DNA from: JAFALX01 sp050734185 | GTDB taxonomy: Bacteria; Chloroflexota; Dormibacteria; Aeolococcales; Aeolococcaceae | DNA: 23,802 bases | Assembly: GCA_050734185.1 (NCBI GenBank) | Contig: JBOHUE010000185.1 | Location: 1 to 23,802 of the forward strand | Direction: 5' to 3' | Part shown: positions 1 through 6,284 of the stretch, in pieces | Numbering within the stretch: the first letter of the stretch is position 1 | Layout of the letters: every line of letters begins with the position of its first letter | Notes under the pieces: generated by a model | The model's input: the letters and a program-made list of their open reading frames with translations, nothing else | What the model was told of the DNA's origin: nothing | Databases searched by the model: none | Translations under genes and position numbers: made by a program

Positions 1-451
1 GCGTTGCCGTGGGCGTGAGGCCGGCGCCCTCGTCGGCAGCAACGGGCGGCTCGGGCGGCACCTCCGCCGGCGGTGCCGGCGGCTCTTCCACGCGGCGCGC
101 AGGCAGCACCGGCGCGGGGCGGGGCGCCACGGGCGCCACCTCGCTCTTCACGGCACCGTCCGTCGCAGGCGTCATAACGGAGCGGGAACGTCCGTCACCG
201 TTGGTCGCGCCGGCCGCGATGCGCGCCAGCGTGGCACCCACCTCGACAGTGTCGCCCTCGGCGGCAACGATCTCTTCGAGGCGTCCCGATGCAGGCGAGG
301 GGACCTCGACGTCCACTTTGTCGGTGGTCACCTCGACCACCGTCTCGCCTTCGCGCACCGTGTCGCCGACTGCCTTGACCCAGCGCGCGACCGTGCCCTC
401 TGTTACCGACTCCCCCATAGCCGGGAGAGTGACAGCGACCGAATCGCTCAC
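1..451 (-). CDS. 2-oxo acid dehydrogenase E2 (dihydrolipoamide acyltransferase), N-terminal part, runs off the left edge
   Basis: Reading leftward from a GTG at 451, the first ~75 residues form a classical lipoyl domain. It has the motif PAMGESVTEGTV near residue 10 and the lipoylated lysine in TTDKVDVEVPSP near residue 44. A Pro/Ala/Glu-rich flexible linker follows to the window edge, so the subunit-binding and catalytic domains lie outside. In this family the lipoyl lysine carries acyl groups between E1, E2 and E3 of pyruvate, 2-oxoglutarate or branched-chain dehydrogenase complexes in the cytoplasm. The TDKVDVEVPSP form resembles SucB or BkdC types, but the substrate cannot be decided from this domain. 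The GTG start is preferred because the domain begins within a few residues of it; no strong Shine-Dalgarno is visible. Confidence 0.85.
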   Translation of the reverse strand, partial: MSDSVAVTLPAMGESVTEGTVARWVKAVGDTVREGETVVEVTTDKVDVEVPSPASGRLEEIVAAEGDTVEVGATLARIAAGATNGDGRSRSVMTPATDGAVKSEVAPVAPRPAPVLPARRVEEPPAPPAEVPPEPPVAADEGAGLTPTAT

Positions 452-496
452 TACTCAGATGGTCGCACCTTCACGGGGCGTTCGGGCCCCGTGTGA

Positions 497-922
497 CTAG
501 ATTGCGCCGCTGGTGAGCCAGGGAAGCGCTTCGGCCATGGGGCGCACCAGCGCCTCGAGGTGACGGCGGTCGAGCGTGTCGCTGACGGTCACGCCCAGGG
601 CTGCGGCGATGAGCGCATCCTCCGCCTTGTGGCCGACGGGGCCGTGCTCGGCGCGCCAGGCGACCATCGGCTCGCCACGCTCGGTGAGGCCCAGCAGCCG
701 GTTGCGGAGCTCGTCCCACTCGGTGACGCGGCCGAGAGACTCGAGCTCGCGCATCGCCTCGCGCTCGCCCTCGCGCAGCCTGCTGTCCGCGTGACGGTCC
801 CACCCCACCGCCACGCGCTCGATGCCGGCGGGTGAGAGTGTGCGGGCGTCCTCGAGCAGGCGATCGAGTGAGGTCTGCCCGGGCCGGGCGCCGTAGCCTT
901 CGGGATCTTCTGTTGCGCTCAC
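497..922 (-). CDS. Hypothetical protein, about 141 aa
   Basis: This is a leftward ORF upstream of the E2 gene, 45 bp away and in the same direction. The protein is soluble, charged and mostly helical in appearance, rich in Arg, Glu and Leu, with no signal peptide or membrane segment. It carries the stretches AGIERVAVGWDRHADSRL and WRAEHGPVGHKAEDALI. I do not recognise the family. An in-frame GTG at 1009 would add 29 Arg/Cys-rich residues, but it would place coding sequence over the oppositely oriented promoter at 964-993. The GTG at 922 is therefore the preferred start, although its ribosome-binding site is weak. Confidence 0.55.
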   Translation of the reverse strand: MSATEDPEGYGARPGQTSLDRLLEDARTLSPAGIERVAVGWDRHADSRLREGEREAMRELESLGRVTEWDELRNRLLGLTERGEPMVAWRAEHGPVGHKAEDALIAAALGVTVSDTLDRRHLEALVRPMAEALPWLTSGAI

Positions 923-963
923 CCGCGCAGTCTCGGCGAGCGGCGGTCCCGCGCGCAACTTCC

Positions 964-993
964 GGCACCTCCTACACACACGTGTGGTAGTCT
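964..993 (+). promoter_or_regulatory. Promoter with palindromic operator, copy 1
   Basis: The palindrome CCTACACA-CACG-TGTGGTAG spans 971-990 and merges into a -10-like TAGTCT at 988-993. With the 18-bp spacer used in the other copies, the -35 would be GGCACC at 964-969, which is poor. The same palindrome and TAGTCT occur at 6191-6213 and 16519-16541, and the palindrome alone at 8985-9004. It drives the small protein starting at 1061. Confidence 0.65.
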
Positions 994-1009
994 GCTCGTT
1001 GCCGGACAC

Positions 1010-1060
1010 GGTCCGGCCGGCCGGAGGGGCGACCGCAGCTCACAACCGTGAGGTGCCGCC
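1010..1060 (+). promoter_or_regulatory. Structured 5' leader, copy 1
   Basis: The leader between the promoter and the ATG at 1061 holds a self-complementary TCCGGCCGGCCGGA at 1012-1025 and the block AGGGGCGACCGC at 1025-1036. That block matches AGGGGTGACCGC in copies 2 and 3. A 5-bp hairpin follows (CTCAC 1039-1043, loop AACC, GTGAG 1048-1052) whose 3' arm runs into the purine-rich ribosome-binding site GTGAGG. The arrangement matches the other copies although the stem sequence differs. Confidence 0.5.
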
Positions 1061-1432
1061 ATGTCGCTGCTCCGCAATCGCGTCGTGCTTGCCACAGGCG
1101 TTGTCGCAGCCGTCCTCGCCGTCGTCATCGCGCTGCATGCATCGTCGCAGGCGCCCGGGTCAGCATCCCTCGCCTGGGGTCCGGCGCCGTCGCCCTCGAC
1201 CAGCGCTCTCGCGTCGCCCACAGTCGGTATGCCCATCGCGCCGGCCACGCCGGCTCCGGCTTCCTTGTCACCGCTGGGCGGGCTCCAACTTCCGCTGTCG
1301 GCGCTCTTCACGCAGCTCAACAGCGAGACGCGGAACAGCGCGCTGGGTCAGTACTCGATCCTGCAGGAGATCGGCGACGCCATCCGCGAACACATCTCGC
1401 AATTCCTGACGTCGGTCACTGGGGGGCGTTGA
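1061..1432 (+). CDS. Small membrane-anchored or secreted protein, 123 aa
   Basis: The N-terminus has two arginines followed by a hydrophobic segment of about 20 residues (7-27), consistent with a signal peptide or signal anchor. A Pro/Ser/Ala-rich linker spans roughly residues 30-75. A C-terminal part of about 45 residues (LFTQLNSETRNSALGQYSIL and on) is probably helical. I do not recognise the family. The gene shares its promoter palindrome and leader layout with the pilin-like genes at 6285 and 16613, so a role in the same envelope or secretion apparatus is inferred from regulation only. The 3' end overlaps the convergent gene at 1416-1694 by 17 bp. Confidence 0.7.
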   Translation: MSLLRNRVVLATGVVAAVLAVVIALHASSQAPGSASLAWGPAPSPSTSALASPTVGMPIAPATPAPASLSPLGGLQLPLSALFTQLNSETRNSALGQYSILQEIGDAIREHISQFLTSVTGGR

Positions 1433-1694
1433 TCTCCGATGGCTCGGGAGGCGCTCCCAACAGCTGCGCCTCTGCCCCCGCGGACGGCTGCGCCGGCTGC
1501 GCGGTGGCCGCCTCGCGGCGCGCGCGCTCGTCGGGATAGATAAGGATGTTGTCGACGGTGACCCAGGCGGCACCGGCTGCGAGGGCGCCGACCGGCGCTG
1601 CGAAGATGATCAAGTTGTGCAGCCACAACCACACGGCTGCGATCAGCAAGGCGAGCGCCACCGCGAAGCCCAACGCCAGCTGGGCGGCCTTCAT
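1416..1694 (-). CDS. Small membrane protein, 92 aa
   Basis: The protein has two adjacent hydrophobic segments (about residues 5-25 and 27-48) that together form a hairpin in the membrane. A hydrophilic Ala/Pro/Glu-rich tail of about 40 residues follows and is likely cytoplasmic. No catalytic motif is visible and the family is not recognised. The ATG at 1694 places the first membrane segment directly at the N-terminus. It lies tail to tail with the small secreted-type protein at 1061-1432 and downstream of the membrane protein at 1759-2286, with a gap of 64 bp, so the two leftward genes could share a transcript. Confidence 0.65.
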   Translation of the reverse strand: MKAAQLALGFAVALALLIAAVWLWLHNLIIFAAPVGALAAGAAWVTVDNILIYPDERARREAATAQPAQPSAGAEAQLLGAPPEPSEINAPQ

Positions 1695-1758
1695 CCGACC
1701 AGCCTACGGGATACAACGCCGACGCACAGAGCGCGTGCGGGTGAAGCATCAGCGTCCT

Positions 1759-2286
1759 TCAGTTGAGCTGGGCGGCCTCGCGCCGGTTTCGCATGAGCAG
1801 CAGGGCGATCGCCGGCAGCAGCACGGCGGCGGCGCCCGCACCGAGGTCGAGAGCGACGGACGCAACGATCTGGTTCACGGTCGGCCCCACGGAGTAACTC
1901 AGGTCGCACCCGTCGCAGGTGAACGGCGTGGTCCAGGCGTGCACCTGCGCGACGAGCGCGTTCCCAATCGCCGCCGCCGCGGCGACGCCGCCGAACACGA
2001 TGTGGGTGCGGAACAAGCGCCGAAGGCGCGTGTTCGGCGATGACAGCAGCGCGACCGCGAGGAGACCCAGCGTGACGAGAAGCGCGCCGGACGATGCGTA
2101 GCCGAAGCGCATGACGTAGTCGATGCCCAAGTCGGAGCGCCAAGCCTGAGCCTCCAGAATGAAGCCGACGCCGAGCACCCCAAGTGCGAGTTCGACGCAC
2201 GAGATGATCAGCACCGCAATAGGTGTCTTGACGACGCTTGCGACCCCTGCACCGGCAGTGCCGGCGGGAGCGGATGGGGTGACCAT
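1759..2286 (-). CDS. Predicted four-helix membrane protein, 175 aa
   Basis: Four hydrophobic stretches are visible, around residues 20-42, 55-78, 90-112 and 135-165, with a short C-terminal tail containing RNRREAAQLN. The loop before the last helix has a CDGCDLSY motif, whose two cysteines could form a disulfide or bind metal if outside the membrane. Family and function are not recognised. The ATG at 2286 is chosen because AAGGAGG lies 8 nt upstream. A longer frame back to 2436 has Arg-rich, non-membrane sequence and is unlikely to be translated. ATGTCGACAGC occurs twice near the start (2285-2295 and 2313-2323) and might be a regulatory repeat. Confidence 0.7.
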   Translation of the reverse strand: MVTPSAPAGTAGAGVASVVKTPIAVLIISCVELALGVLGVGFILEAQAWRSDLGIDYVMRFGYASSGALLVTLGLLAVALLSSPNTRLRRLFRTHIVFGGVAAAAAIGNALVAQVHAWTTPFTCDGCDLSYSVGPTVNQIVASVALDLGAGAAAVLLPAIALLLMRNRREAAQLN

Positions 2287-2434
2287 GTCGACAGCCTCCT
2301 TGACCGTGAGTGATGTCGACAGCGTCGTGAGTATCGGCTCCCGACGCATCGGGCGATTCCCCCGGAACCGCACAGGGTTAACCCGGGCGCGCGCATGCCG
2401 GTGCAGTCCAGCTTTATCGTTCCGGCGTGACGTC

Positions 2435-2506
2435 ATGACGGCAACGCGACCAGAGGTGCGCTACGCGCGCAGCGGCGAACTGCACATCGCGTACACGACC
2501 GTGGGC
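2435..2506 (+). pseudogene. N-terminal stump of an alpha/beta-hydrolase or adenylate-cyclase-type gene
   Basis: From the ATG at 2435 the translation RPEVRYARSGELHIAYTTVG matches the very typical N-terminus of actinobacterial alpha/beta-fold hydrolase proteins, often fused to cyclase or LuxR domains (pattern RYARSGDxxIAYxxxG). The similarity stops at about 2506 and the frame then runs into the 3' end of the opposing HD-GYP/LuxR gene. The rest of the gene is absent. This looks like a truncation scar left by insertion or deletion at the operon end. Confidence 0.55.
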
Positions 2507-2518
2507 AGTAGGACGCGA

Positions 2519-4075
2519 TCAGTGAATCAGGTCGTGTTCCATGGCGAAGAGCGCAGCCCCAGCGCGGGTCGAACGGCCGATCTTGTTGTAGATGTGCTGC
2601 ACGTGGTGTCCCACCGTCTTCTCCGCGATGTGCAATCGCTGGGCCGTCTGTTTGTTGGAATGGCCCAGGCACATCTCGCGAAGTATTTGTAGCTCGCGCT
2701 CGCTCAGGCCCGCAGGCAGATCCGTCCGCACGCGCCGGCGCGCATGGCCCGCAGCCTCGAGCACGCCTTCGGCGGCATCGCGATCCAGACGACCGGCGTC
2801 GACCTCGGCACGCAGCTCGCGTGCCGCATCATCCGGCGTTCGTGCTGGCCGGTGCGGCCGCTCCTGGGTCATCGCCTGATAGGCGTCGGCGGCGGCGAGC
2901 AGACGCGCCGCGGTCGAAAGATGCGCGGCGATGCTGCCGCGGTGGTAGCCGCTGCCATCGAGGCGCTCGTGGTGCGCGGACGCCAGAGGCGCGAGCGCGC
3001 GCAGCTGCGGAGCGCGATCGAGGATGCGGTCGGTGTGATAGGGATGCAGCCGCACGCGTTCCGATTCCGCCGTTGTGAGCGGTCGCGCGGCATCCCACAC
3101 GCCATTCGGGATCGCCACGCGCCCCAGGTCGTGCAGCAAGGCGGCCCGGCGGATCGCGGCGACGTCGGGTTCGGGCGACCCGCCCGCTCGCGCCGCGGCT
3201 TCTGCCAGGGCTGCCACGCCGGTGGAGTGACCGGTGGTGTACACCGATTTGAGATCGGTGAAATCGGCGAATGCGCGCGCCAGGTCGTCGACCCTCGTCG
3301 CGGCGATGTGCACGCGGGGCTCCGGCTCGGCGTCGAGCACGGCTTCGTACATGGGCCCCGACGGCAATTCGGCGAAGAGCTCCGCGGCGTGCTGCAGAAA
3401 CGCGTTCGCCACATCGGGGTCGTAGCCGGCCCCGCGACGCTTCTTCACCGCGGCGACGCACGCGTCGAGCCCGCCGACACGCTCGAAGACCTCGGCGTCG
3501 TGCGCCACCGCGACCACACGCACGGACAGCTCGATCTGGTCGCCCTTCAACCGCGACGGTCCGCCCTTCCCGCTCCAGCTCTCGAGCGTCTGACCCAGAC
3601 CGGTGACAACGTCGGGCGAGAGGTGCATCCGCCGCGCGAGGCTGACTGCGGCTTCACATTGCGTGGCCGCGATGTGCTTGAACCGCTGGTTGCCCTCGCG
3701 CATCATCGCCGCCACCAGCGCGGCGCGCTGGCGCAGGGGCAACCCCTCGCCGACGTGGCGGATGAACGCCGCCATAACCTCACTCATCGGGCTGTTGGCG
3801 AAGACCACGGCGTGGGTGCGCATCGCGATCTCATCGCCGCCCACGTAGGTGGCCCACTCGTGGGCGTGCGACGTGCAGCCGATGTGCTGCAGCAACGCCA
3901 GGTAATAGATGTCGCTCAGCGTCGCCGCGTCGCAGTCGAGTCTGCGTCCGAGGACGAGAGCGAGAAGGCAGGAGCGCATCGCCTTCTCCATCGGCTGGCC
4001 CATCCCCAGGTCCGTGGCCAGCGACAGCGCGGTGATCAGCTCGGCCAGCCGCAGCTCGCTCTCAGCGCTCTGCAT
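2519..4075 (-). CDS. HD-GYP-like phosphohydrolase with C-terminal LuxR HTH domain, 518 aa
   Basis: Two HD-GYP-like modules are followed by a LuxR helix-turn-helix. The first (about residues 15-215) is degenerate: LLQHIGC replaces the HD pair and ESWSGKGGP replaces the HExxDGxGYP motif. The second (about 275-430) keeps the HD pair at 315-316 (LLHDLGRVAIPN) and HHERLDGSGYH at 368-378, with GYP changed to GYH. Residues 455-515 form the HTH (LSERELQIL to AEKTVGHHVQHIYNKIG). Intact HD-GYP domains hydrolyse cyclic di-GMP; whether this variant does is unknown. It probably acts as a cytoplasmic transcription factor. It is the last gene of a leftward operon, 6 bp after the SnoaL-like gene, with GAGGGGAG before the ATG. 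A paralogue lies at 7321-8910. Confidence 0.85.
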   Translation of the reverse strand: MQSAESELRLAELITALSLATDLGMGQPMEKAMRSCLLALVLGRRLDCDAATLSDIYYLALLQHIGCTSHAHEWATYVGGDEIAMRTHAVVFANSPMSEVMAAFIRHVGEGLPLRQRAALVAAMMREGNQRFKHIAATQCEAAVSLARRMHLSPDVVTGLGQTLESWSGKGGPSRLKGDQIELSVRVVAVAHDAEVFERVGGLDACVAAVKKRRGAGYDPDVANAFLQHAAELFAELPSGPMYEAVLDAEPEPRVHIAATRVDDLARAFADFTDLKSVYTTGHSTGVAALAEAAARAGGSPEPDVAAIRRAALLHDLGRVAIPNGVWDAARPLTTAESERVRLHPYHTDRILDRAPQLRALAPLASAHHERLDGSGYHRGSIAAHLSTAARLLAAADAYQAMTQERPHRPARTPDDAARELRAEVDAGRLDRDAAEGVLEAAGHARRRVRTDLPAGLSERELQILREMCLGHSNKQTAQRLHIAEKTVGHHVQHIYNKIGRSTRAGAALFAMEHDLIH

Positions 4076-4081
4076 CTCCCC

Positions 4082-4459
4082 TCACATTCTCTCCACCCAC
4101 GGGGCGCGCCATTCGGGAGCGGCGAACGGCTGCCCGAAATAATCGGTCTCTCTTTGGATCCTGCCATTCGCAAGCTCGAGCACGTGCACACCATGAGCGA
4201 TCTCGGATCCGTAGTCGATCGTGGTTTCGATGATCCACAGGCCGCCCGCACCGATCAGCCTGCGCAGGCTCGGCGTCCGAGAGGTCGGGTAGGCATTTTT
4301 GACGGCTCGAGAGTTTGCCTTGCCGCGGATGCGCTCGCCCGACTGGGGCCATTCCTGCACGTAGCCGTCGTCGATGAGCCGGTCGTGCTCGTCCCAGTCC
4401 TTGGCCGCAACGGCGGACCAGAACTGCTCTGCGACTCTGCGATTCTCGTTGTCTGTCAT
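4082..4459 (-). CDS. SnoaL-like (NTF2-fold) protein, 125 aa
   Basis: Length and pattern fit the SnoaL/NTF2-like superfamily: an N-terminal helix (NRRVAEQFWSAVAAKDWDEH), a strand-turn around DDGYVQEWPQSGERIRG, and a C-terminal sheet ending LANGRIQRETDYFGQPF. Members form cone-shaped alpha+beta barrels and include polyketide cyclases, ester cyclases and many uncharacterised small-molecule-binding proteins. The substrate cannot be assigned. The start codon overlaps the stop of the upstream SRPBCC gene in an ATGA arrangement, so the two are translationally coupled. The HD-GYP/LuxR gene follows 6 bp downstream. Confidence 0.75.
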   Translation of the reverse strand: MTDNENRRVAEQFWSAVAAKDWDEHDRLIDDGYVQEWPQSGERIRGKANSRAVKNAYPTSRTPSLRRLIGAGGLWIIETTIDYGSEIAHGVHVLELANGRIQRETDYFGQPFAAPEWRAPWVERM

Positions 4460-4920
4460 GCGACGCGCGCGGGGGCGATCGAGGACGAGATCTCGAGGGT
4501 CTTCTGCAACTGCCTGGGGAGCACCTTCGTGCCCATCACTGTCAGCATGATCCCGACGAGGCGGCCCTTCAGTCCCCGGGCTCGGCGATGGTTGCGCACC
4601 TCGATATGGCTACCGCCATCCGGGCGCGGCGTGACGCGGAGCTCCCACGTGCCACCGGGTTGGAAGGCATTGGATTCCTGCACGGTCGCGCGCACCGTGT
4701 TCGGCTCCGTCCAATCGTAGGCCTCGCGCGCCCAGATGCCGCCGAAGATGGCGCTGCCCTCGGTGATGTCGGCTGTGGTCGACGACTGCGCGTGCACGCG
4801 GTACACCTGCGCGTCGATGCTCGGCCAGTACCGCGGCCGCTCCTCGCTGAAGTTTGTCGCGACGGCCAGAACGTGCTCGGCCGAAAGATCGCTGTCGATG
4901 CTGAAGTTGATGTTTGCCAT
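4456..4920 (-). CDS. SRPBCC-family (START/polyketide cyclase-like) protein, 154 aa
   Basis: The protein opens MANINFSIDSDLSAEHVLAV and has the strand pattern of the SRPBCC superfamily. The fold is a helix-grip with a deep hydrophobic pocket for lipids or small organics, and the family includes polyketide cyclases and START-like carriers. The motifs GTWELRVTPRPDGGSHIEV and the C-terminal long helix (VLPRQLQKTLEISSS) fit the family. The ATG at 4920 follows the ribosome-binding site AGAAAGAG, and a longer frame upstream is Arg-rich and unlikely. It lies second in the leftward operon, 23 bp after the ABM-like gene, and overlaps the SnoaL-like gene by 4 bp. Cellular role is unknown. Confidence 0.75.
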   Translation of the reverse strand: MANINFSIDSDLSAEHVLAVATNFSEERPRYWPSIDAQVYRVHAQSSTTADITEGSAIFGGIWAREAYDWTEPNTVRATVQESNAFQPGGTWELRVTPRPDGGSHIEVRNHRRARGLKGRLVGIMLTVMGTKVLPRQLQKTLEISSSIAPARVA

Positions 4921-4943
4921 CTCGCTCTTTCTCGTTTCTCTGC

Positions 4944-5261
4944 TTACTCGGATGCCGCGGGCGCGGGGACGCCGTAGTACAGGACCTCGTACCGTTCGAC
5001 GGTGGGCTCTGTCGTGGCGCCGACGGTGCTTGCGCCCCCGCGACGCAACTCGCTTGCCACGTCTTCGCTCGCCGCGAGCGCTTGCGCGCTTTCCCAAAAG
5101 GTGAGGCCGAGGCTACGGCCGTCGTTGCGGTCGACCAGCAGCAGTGCACCGAGGAAACCCTCGACCTGCCTCATCGAAGCGACCATCGTCCGATAGGAGG
5201 CGCCGTTGTCCGCCGCAGCCTTCGTCGGGTCCGCGGTGATGCGCGATGCCCTGACGTGCAT
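4944..5261 (-). CDS. ABM-like (dimeric alpha/beta barrel) protein, 105 aa
   Basis: The length and the pattern MHVRASRITAD ... GFLGALLLVDRNDGRSLGLTFWESAQAL are typical of the antibiotic-biosynthesis-monooxygenase/EthD-type dimeric ferredoxin-like barrel. In that pattern a strand reading GLTFWES is followed by an amphipathic helix beginning at the next alanine. Members are cofactor-free oxygenases or stress-related binding proteins; which applies here is not visible. The ATG at 5261 has AAAGGAG just upstream, so the in-frame ATG at 5294 is rejected. It is the first gene of the operon ABM - SRPBCC - SnoaL - HD-GYP/LuxR, whose promoter must lie in the 184 bp before it (5262-5445). I see no confident -35/-10 pair there. 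Confidence 0.7.
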   Translation of the reverse strand: MHVRASRITADPTKAAADNGASYRTMVASMRQVEGFLGALLLVDRNDGRSLGLTFWESAQALAASEDVASELRRGGASTVGATTEPTVERYEVLYYGVPAPAASE

Positions 5262-5445
5262 GGTGTGCTCCTTTCCCCCTGCGGGGCCCGGCATTCGGCC
5301 GGTTCGTCGTCCGCCGGCCAGTCGCCGGCAGCGCCGTCAGGTTCGGCTGTTCGGCCCGCGCCCGCCATCGGGCGTTCGCCCTATTTCTGGGTTACGGAGA
5401 ACTGACCGGGTGAGCGTCCAAGCATCGCGGCCGTTGCCGGCGCGT

Positions 5446-5709
5446 TCACCGCGTCAAGGCGGCGACGATGCGGTCGCGCGTCGGCAGGTCGAGGCGGCAC
5501 ATCGCGCCCTCGAGCTCACGACGTCCCATCACATCAACGCCGTTCACCAGGATGGTCGGCGACGGGTAGTCGCCCTCGCGCTCCTCGATTGGTGCAGCGA
5601 TCCCCAACTCGACAAGGCAGTCGCCCAGCAGCGCGCGTGCCGCATCGGCGTGCGGACAACCGGGGGTGTGCAGCAGTTCCACGCGGACCGCGTTGGTCGG
5701 CGGGTTCAT
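5446..5709 (-). CDS. Thioredoxin-fold protein of a mercury-type operon, 87 aa
   Basis: This small protein has the strand-helix opening of the thioredoxin/glutaredoxin fold, VELLHTPGCPHADAARALL. It has a single cysteine in the active-site position (CPHA) rather than a CxxC pair. The cis-proline region is SPTILVNGVDV, and a second cysteine occurs later in AMCRLDLPT. Similar short proteins sit beside MerR genes and organomercurial-resistance genes in actinobacteria, so a thiol-transfer or metal-handling role is inferred. It is translationally coupled to merR through a 4-bp ATGA overlap. No mercuric reductase, lyase or transporter follows it; the next gene (ABM-like) begins 184 bp away. Confidence 0.7.
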   Translation of the reverse strand: MNPPTNAVRVELLHTPGCPHADAARALLGDCLVELGIAAPIEEREGDYPSPTILVNGVDVMGRRELEGAMCRLDLPTRDRIVAALTR

Positions 5710-6128
5710 CGCATTGACCCGCGACGCGTCGATGCATCGTCAGTCTCGAGGGCTTCGAGCAGCGGGCAGTCGCGCTCGGTGCGGGGCATGTCGCACGTCG
5801 CCACGAGGCGGCGGAGCGATGCCTGCATCCCCCGCAGACTCACCATTTTCTGTTGGAGCTCATCGAGCTTCTGTGTTGCCAGGTTGCGAGCCGCGTTGCA
5901 GTTGGCCGGCCCTCCAGCGGCAAGCTCGAGCAGCGCCTCGACCTCGTCGAGGCTGAAGCCGAGCTCCTGTGCCCGTTTCACGAATCGGACCACGCGCACG
6001 GCCTCGAGCGTGTAGTCACGGTATCCAGACGGCCGGCGCGGAGGTTGCTGCAGCAAACCTCGTCGCTCGTAGTACCGAAGCGTTTGGATGTTGACGCCTG
6101 ACTGTCGCGCCACCTGACTCGTACGCAC
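5706..6128 (-). CDS. merR: MerR-family regulator of the mercury-sensing class, 140 aa
   Basis: The N-terminal winged helix is typical (VARQSGVNIQTLRYYERRGLL, then GYRDYTLEAVRVVRFVKRAQ). A long dimerisation helix follows. Cysteines lie at residues 77, 112 and 121, with spacings of 35 and 9. These are the spacings of the three Hg(II)-ligand cysteines (82, 117, 126) in Tn501/Tn21 MerR. The protein therefore probably binds Hg(II) or an organomercurial across its dimer and untwists its promoter. The gene begins with GTG at 6128, only about 7 bp past the -10, so its mRNA is probably leaderless or nearly so. It is the first gene of a two-gene operon with the thioredoxin-fold gene, overlapping by 4 bp. 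Other MerR metal sensors have different cysteine patterns. Confidence 0.88.
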   Translation of the reverse strand: MRTSQVARQSGVNIQTLRYYERRGLLQQPPRRPSGYRDYTLEAVRVVRFVKRAQELGFSLDEVEALLELAAGGPANCNAARNLATQKLDELQQKMVSLRGMQASLRRLVATCDMPRTERDCPLLEALETDDASTRRGSMR

Positions 6129-6134
6129 GCCTGC

Positions 6135-6166
6135 AGCTTAAACCCGGTACCGCGGTACCGAGTCAA
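6135..6166 (-). promoter_or_regulatory. MerR-type promoter/operator of merR
   Basis: On the minus strand, TTGACT (6166-6161) is followed by a 19-bp spacer and TTAAGC (6141-6136), or by a 20-bp spacer and TAAGCT. The spacer contains the perfect 16-bp palindrome CGGTACCGCGGTACCG at 6145-6160. An over-long spacer with a dyad between -35 and -10 is the hallmark of promoters activated by MerR through DNA distortion. The geometry predicts autoregulation of merR and the downstream gene by metal. Confidence 0.8.
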
Positions 6167-6183
6167 GCCCCTTCTCGAGAGTT

Positions 6184-6213
6184 TTGACGTCCTACACAAT
6201 CCTGTGGTAGTCT
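6184..6213 (+). promoter_or_regulatory. Promoter with palindromic operator, copy 2
   Basis: TTGACG (6184-6189), an 18-bp spacer and TAGTCT (6208-6213) form a good sigma70-like promoter. The spacer is almost filled by the palindrome CCTACACA-ATCC-TGTGGTAG (6191-6210), which also overlaps the first bases of the -10. It reads into the truncated pilin copy and is divergent from merR, whose operator ends 18 bp away. The two dyads are unrelated in sequence. Confidence 0.75.
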
Positions 6214-6237
6214 CCGTTGCAACGGCCTGCACCGGGC

Positions 6238-6284
6238 GCGGTCAGAGGGGTGACCGCCAGAACGCGCTTCTGGAGGAACCCCCC
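6238..6284 (+). promoter_or_regulatory. Structured 5' leader, copy 2
   Basis: Hairpin 1 is GCGGTCA (6238-6244), loop GAGGGG, TGACCGC (6251-6257). Hairpin 2 is CAGAA (6258-6262), loop CGCGC, TTCTG (6268-6272). The ribosome-binding site GGAGG (6272-6276) begins on the last base of hairpin 2, and CCCCCC directly precedes the GTG at 6285. The C-run could pair with the GGGG of loop 1. Stems are identical to copy 3 while loop 2 differs (CGCGC against CACGT). Confidence 0.6.

Noticed and set aside
9..500. A 163-codon Ser/Thr-rich plus-strand frame
   Set aside because: It is opposite the lipoyl domain of the E2 gene, which has its exact lipoylation motif on the other strand.
2744..4720. A 658-codon plus-strand open frame
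   Set aside because: It lies opposite the HD-GYP/LuxR and SnoaL-like genes, is rich in His/Arg/Gly and has no recognisable domain; a GC-driven shadow frame.
5262..5445. Promoter of the ABM-SRPBCC-SnoaL-LuxR operon
   Set aside because: A promoter must exist here, but no -35/-10 pair with acceptable spacing stood out, and the shared palindrome is absent.
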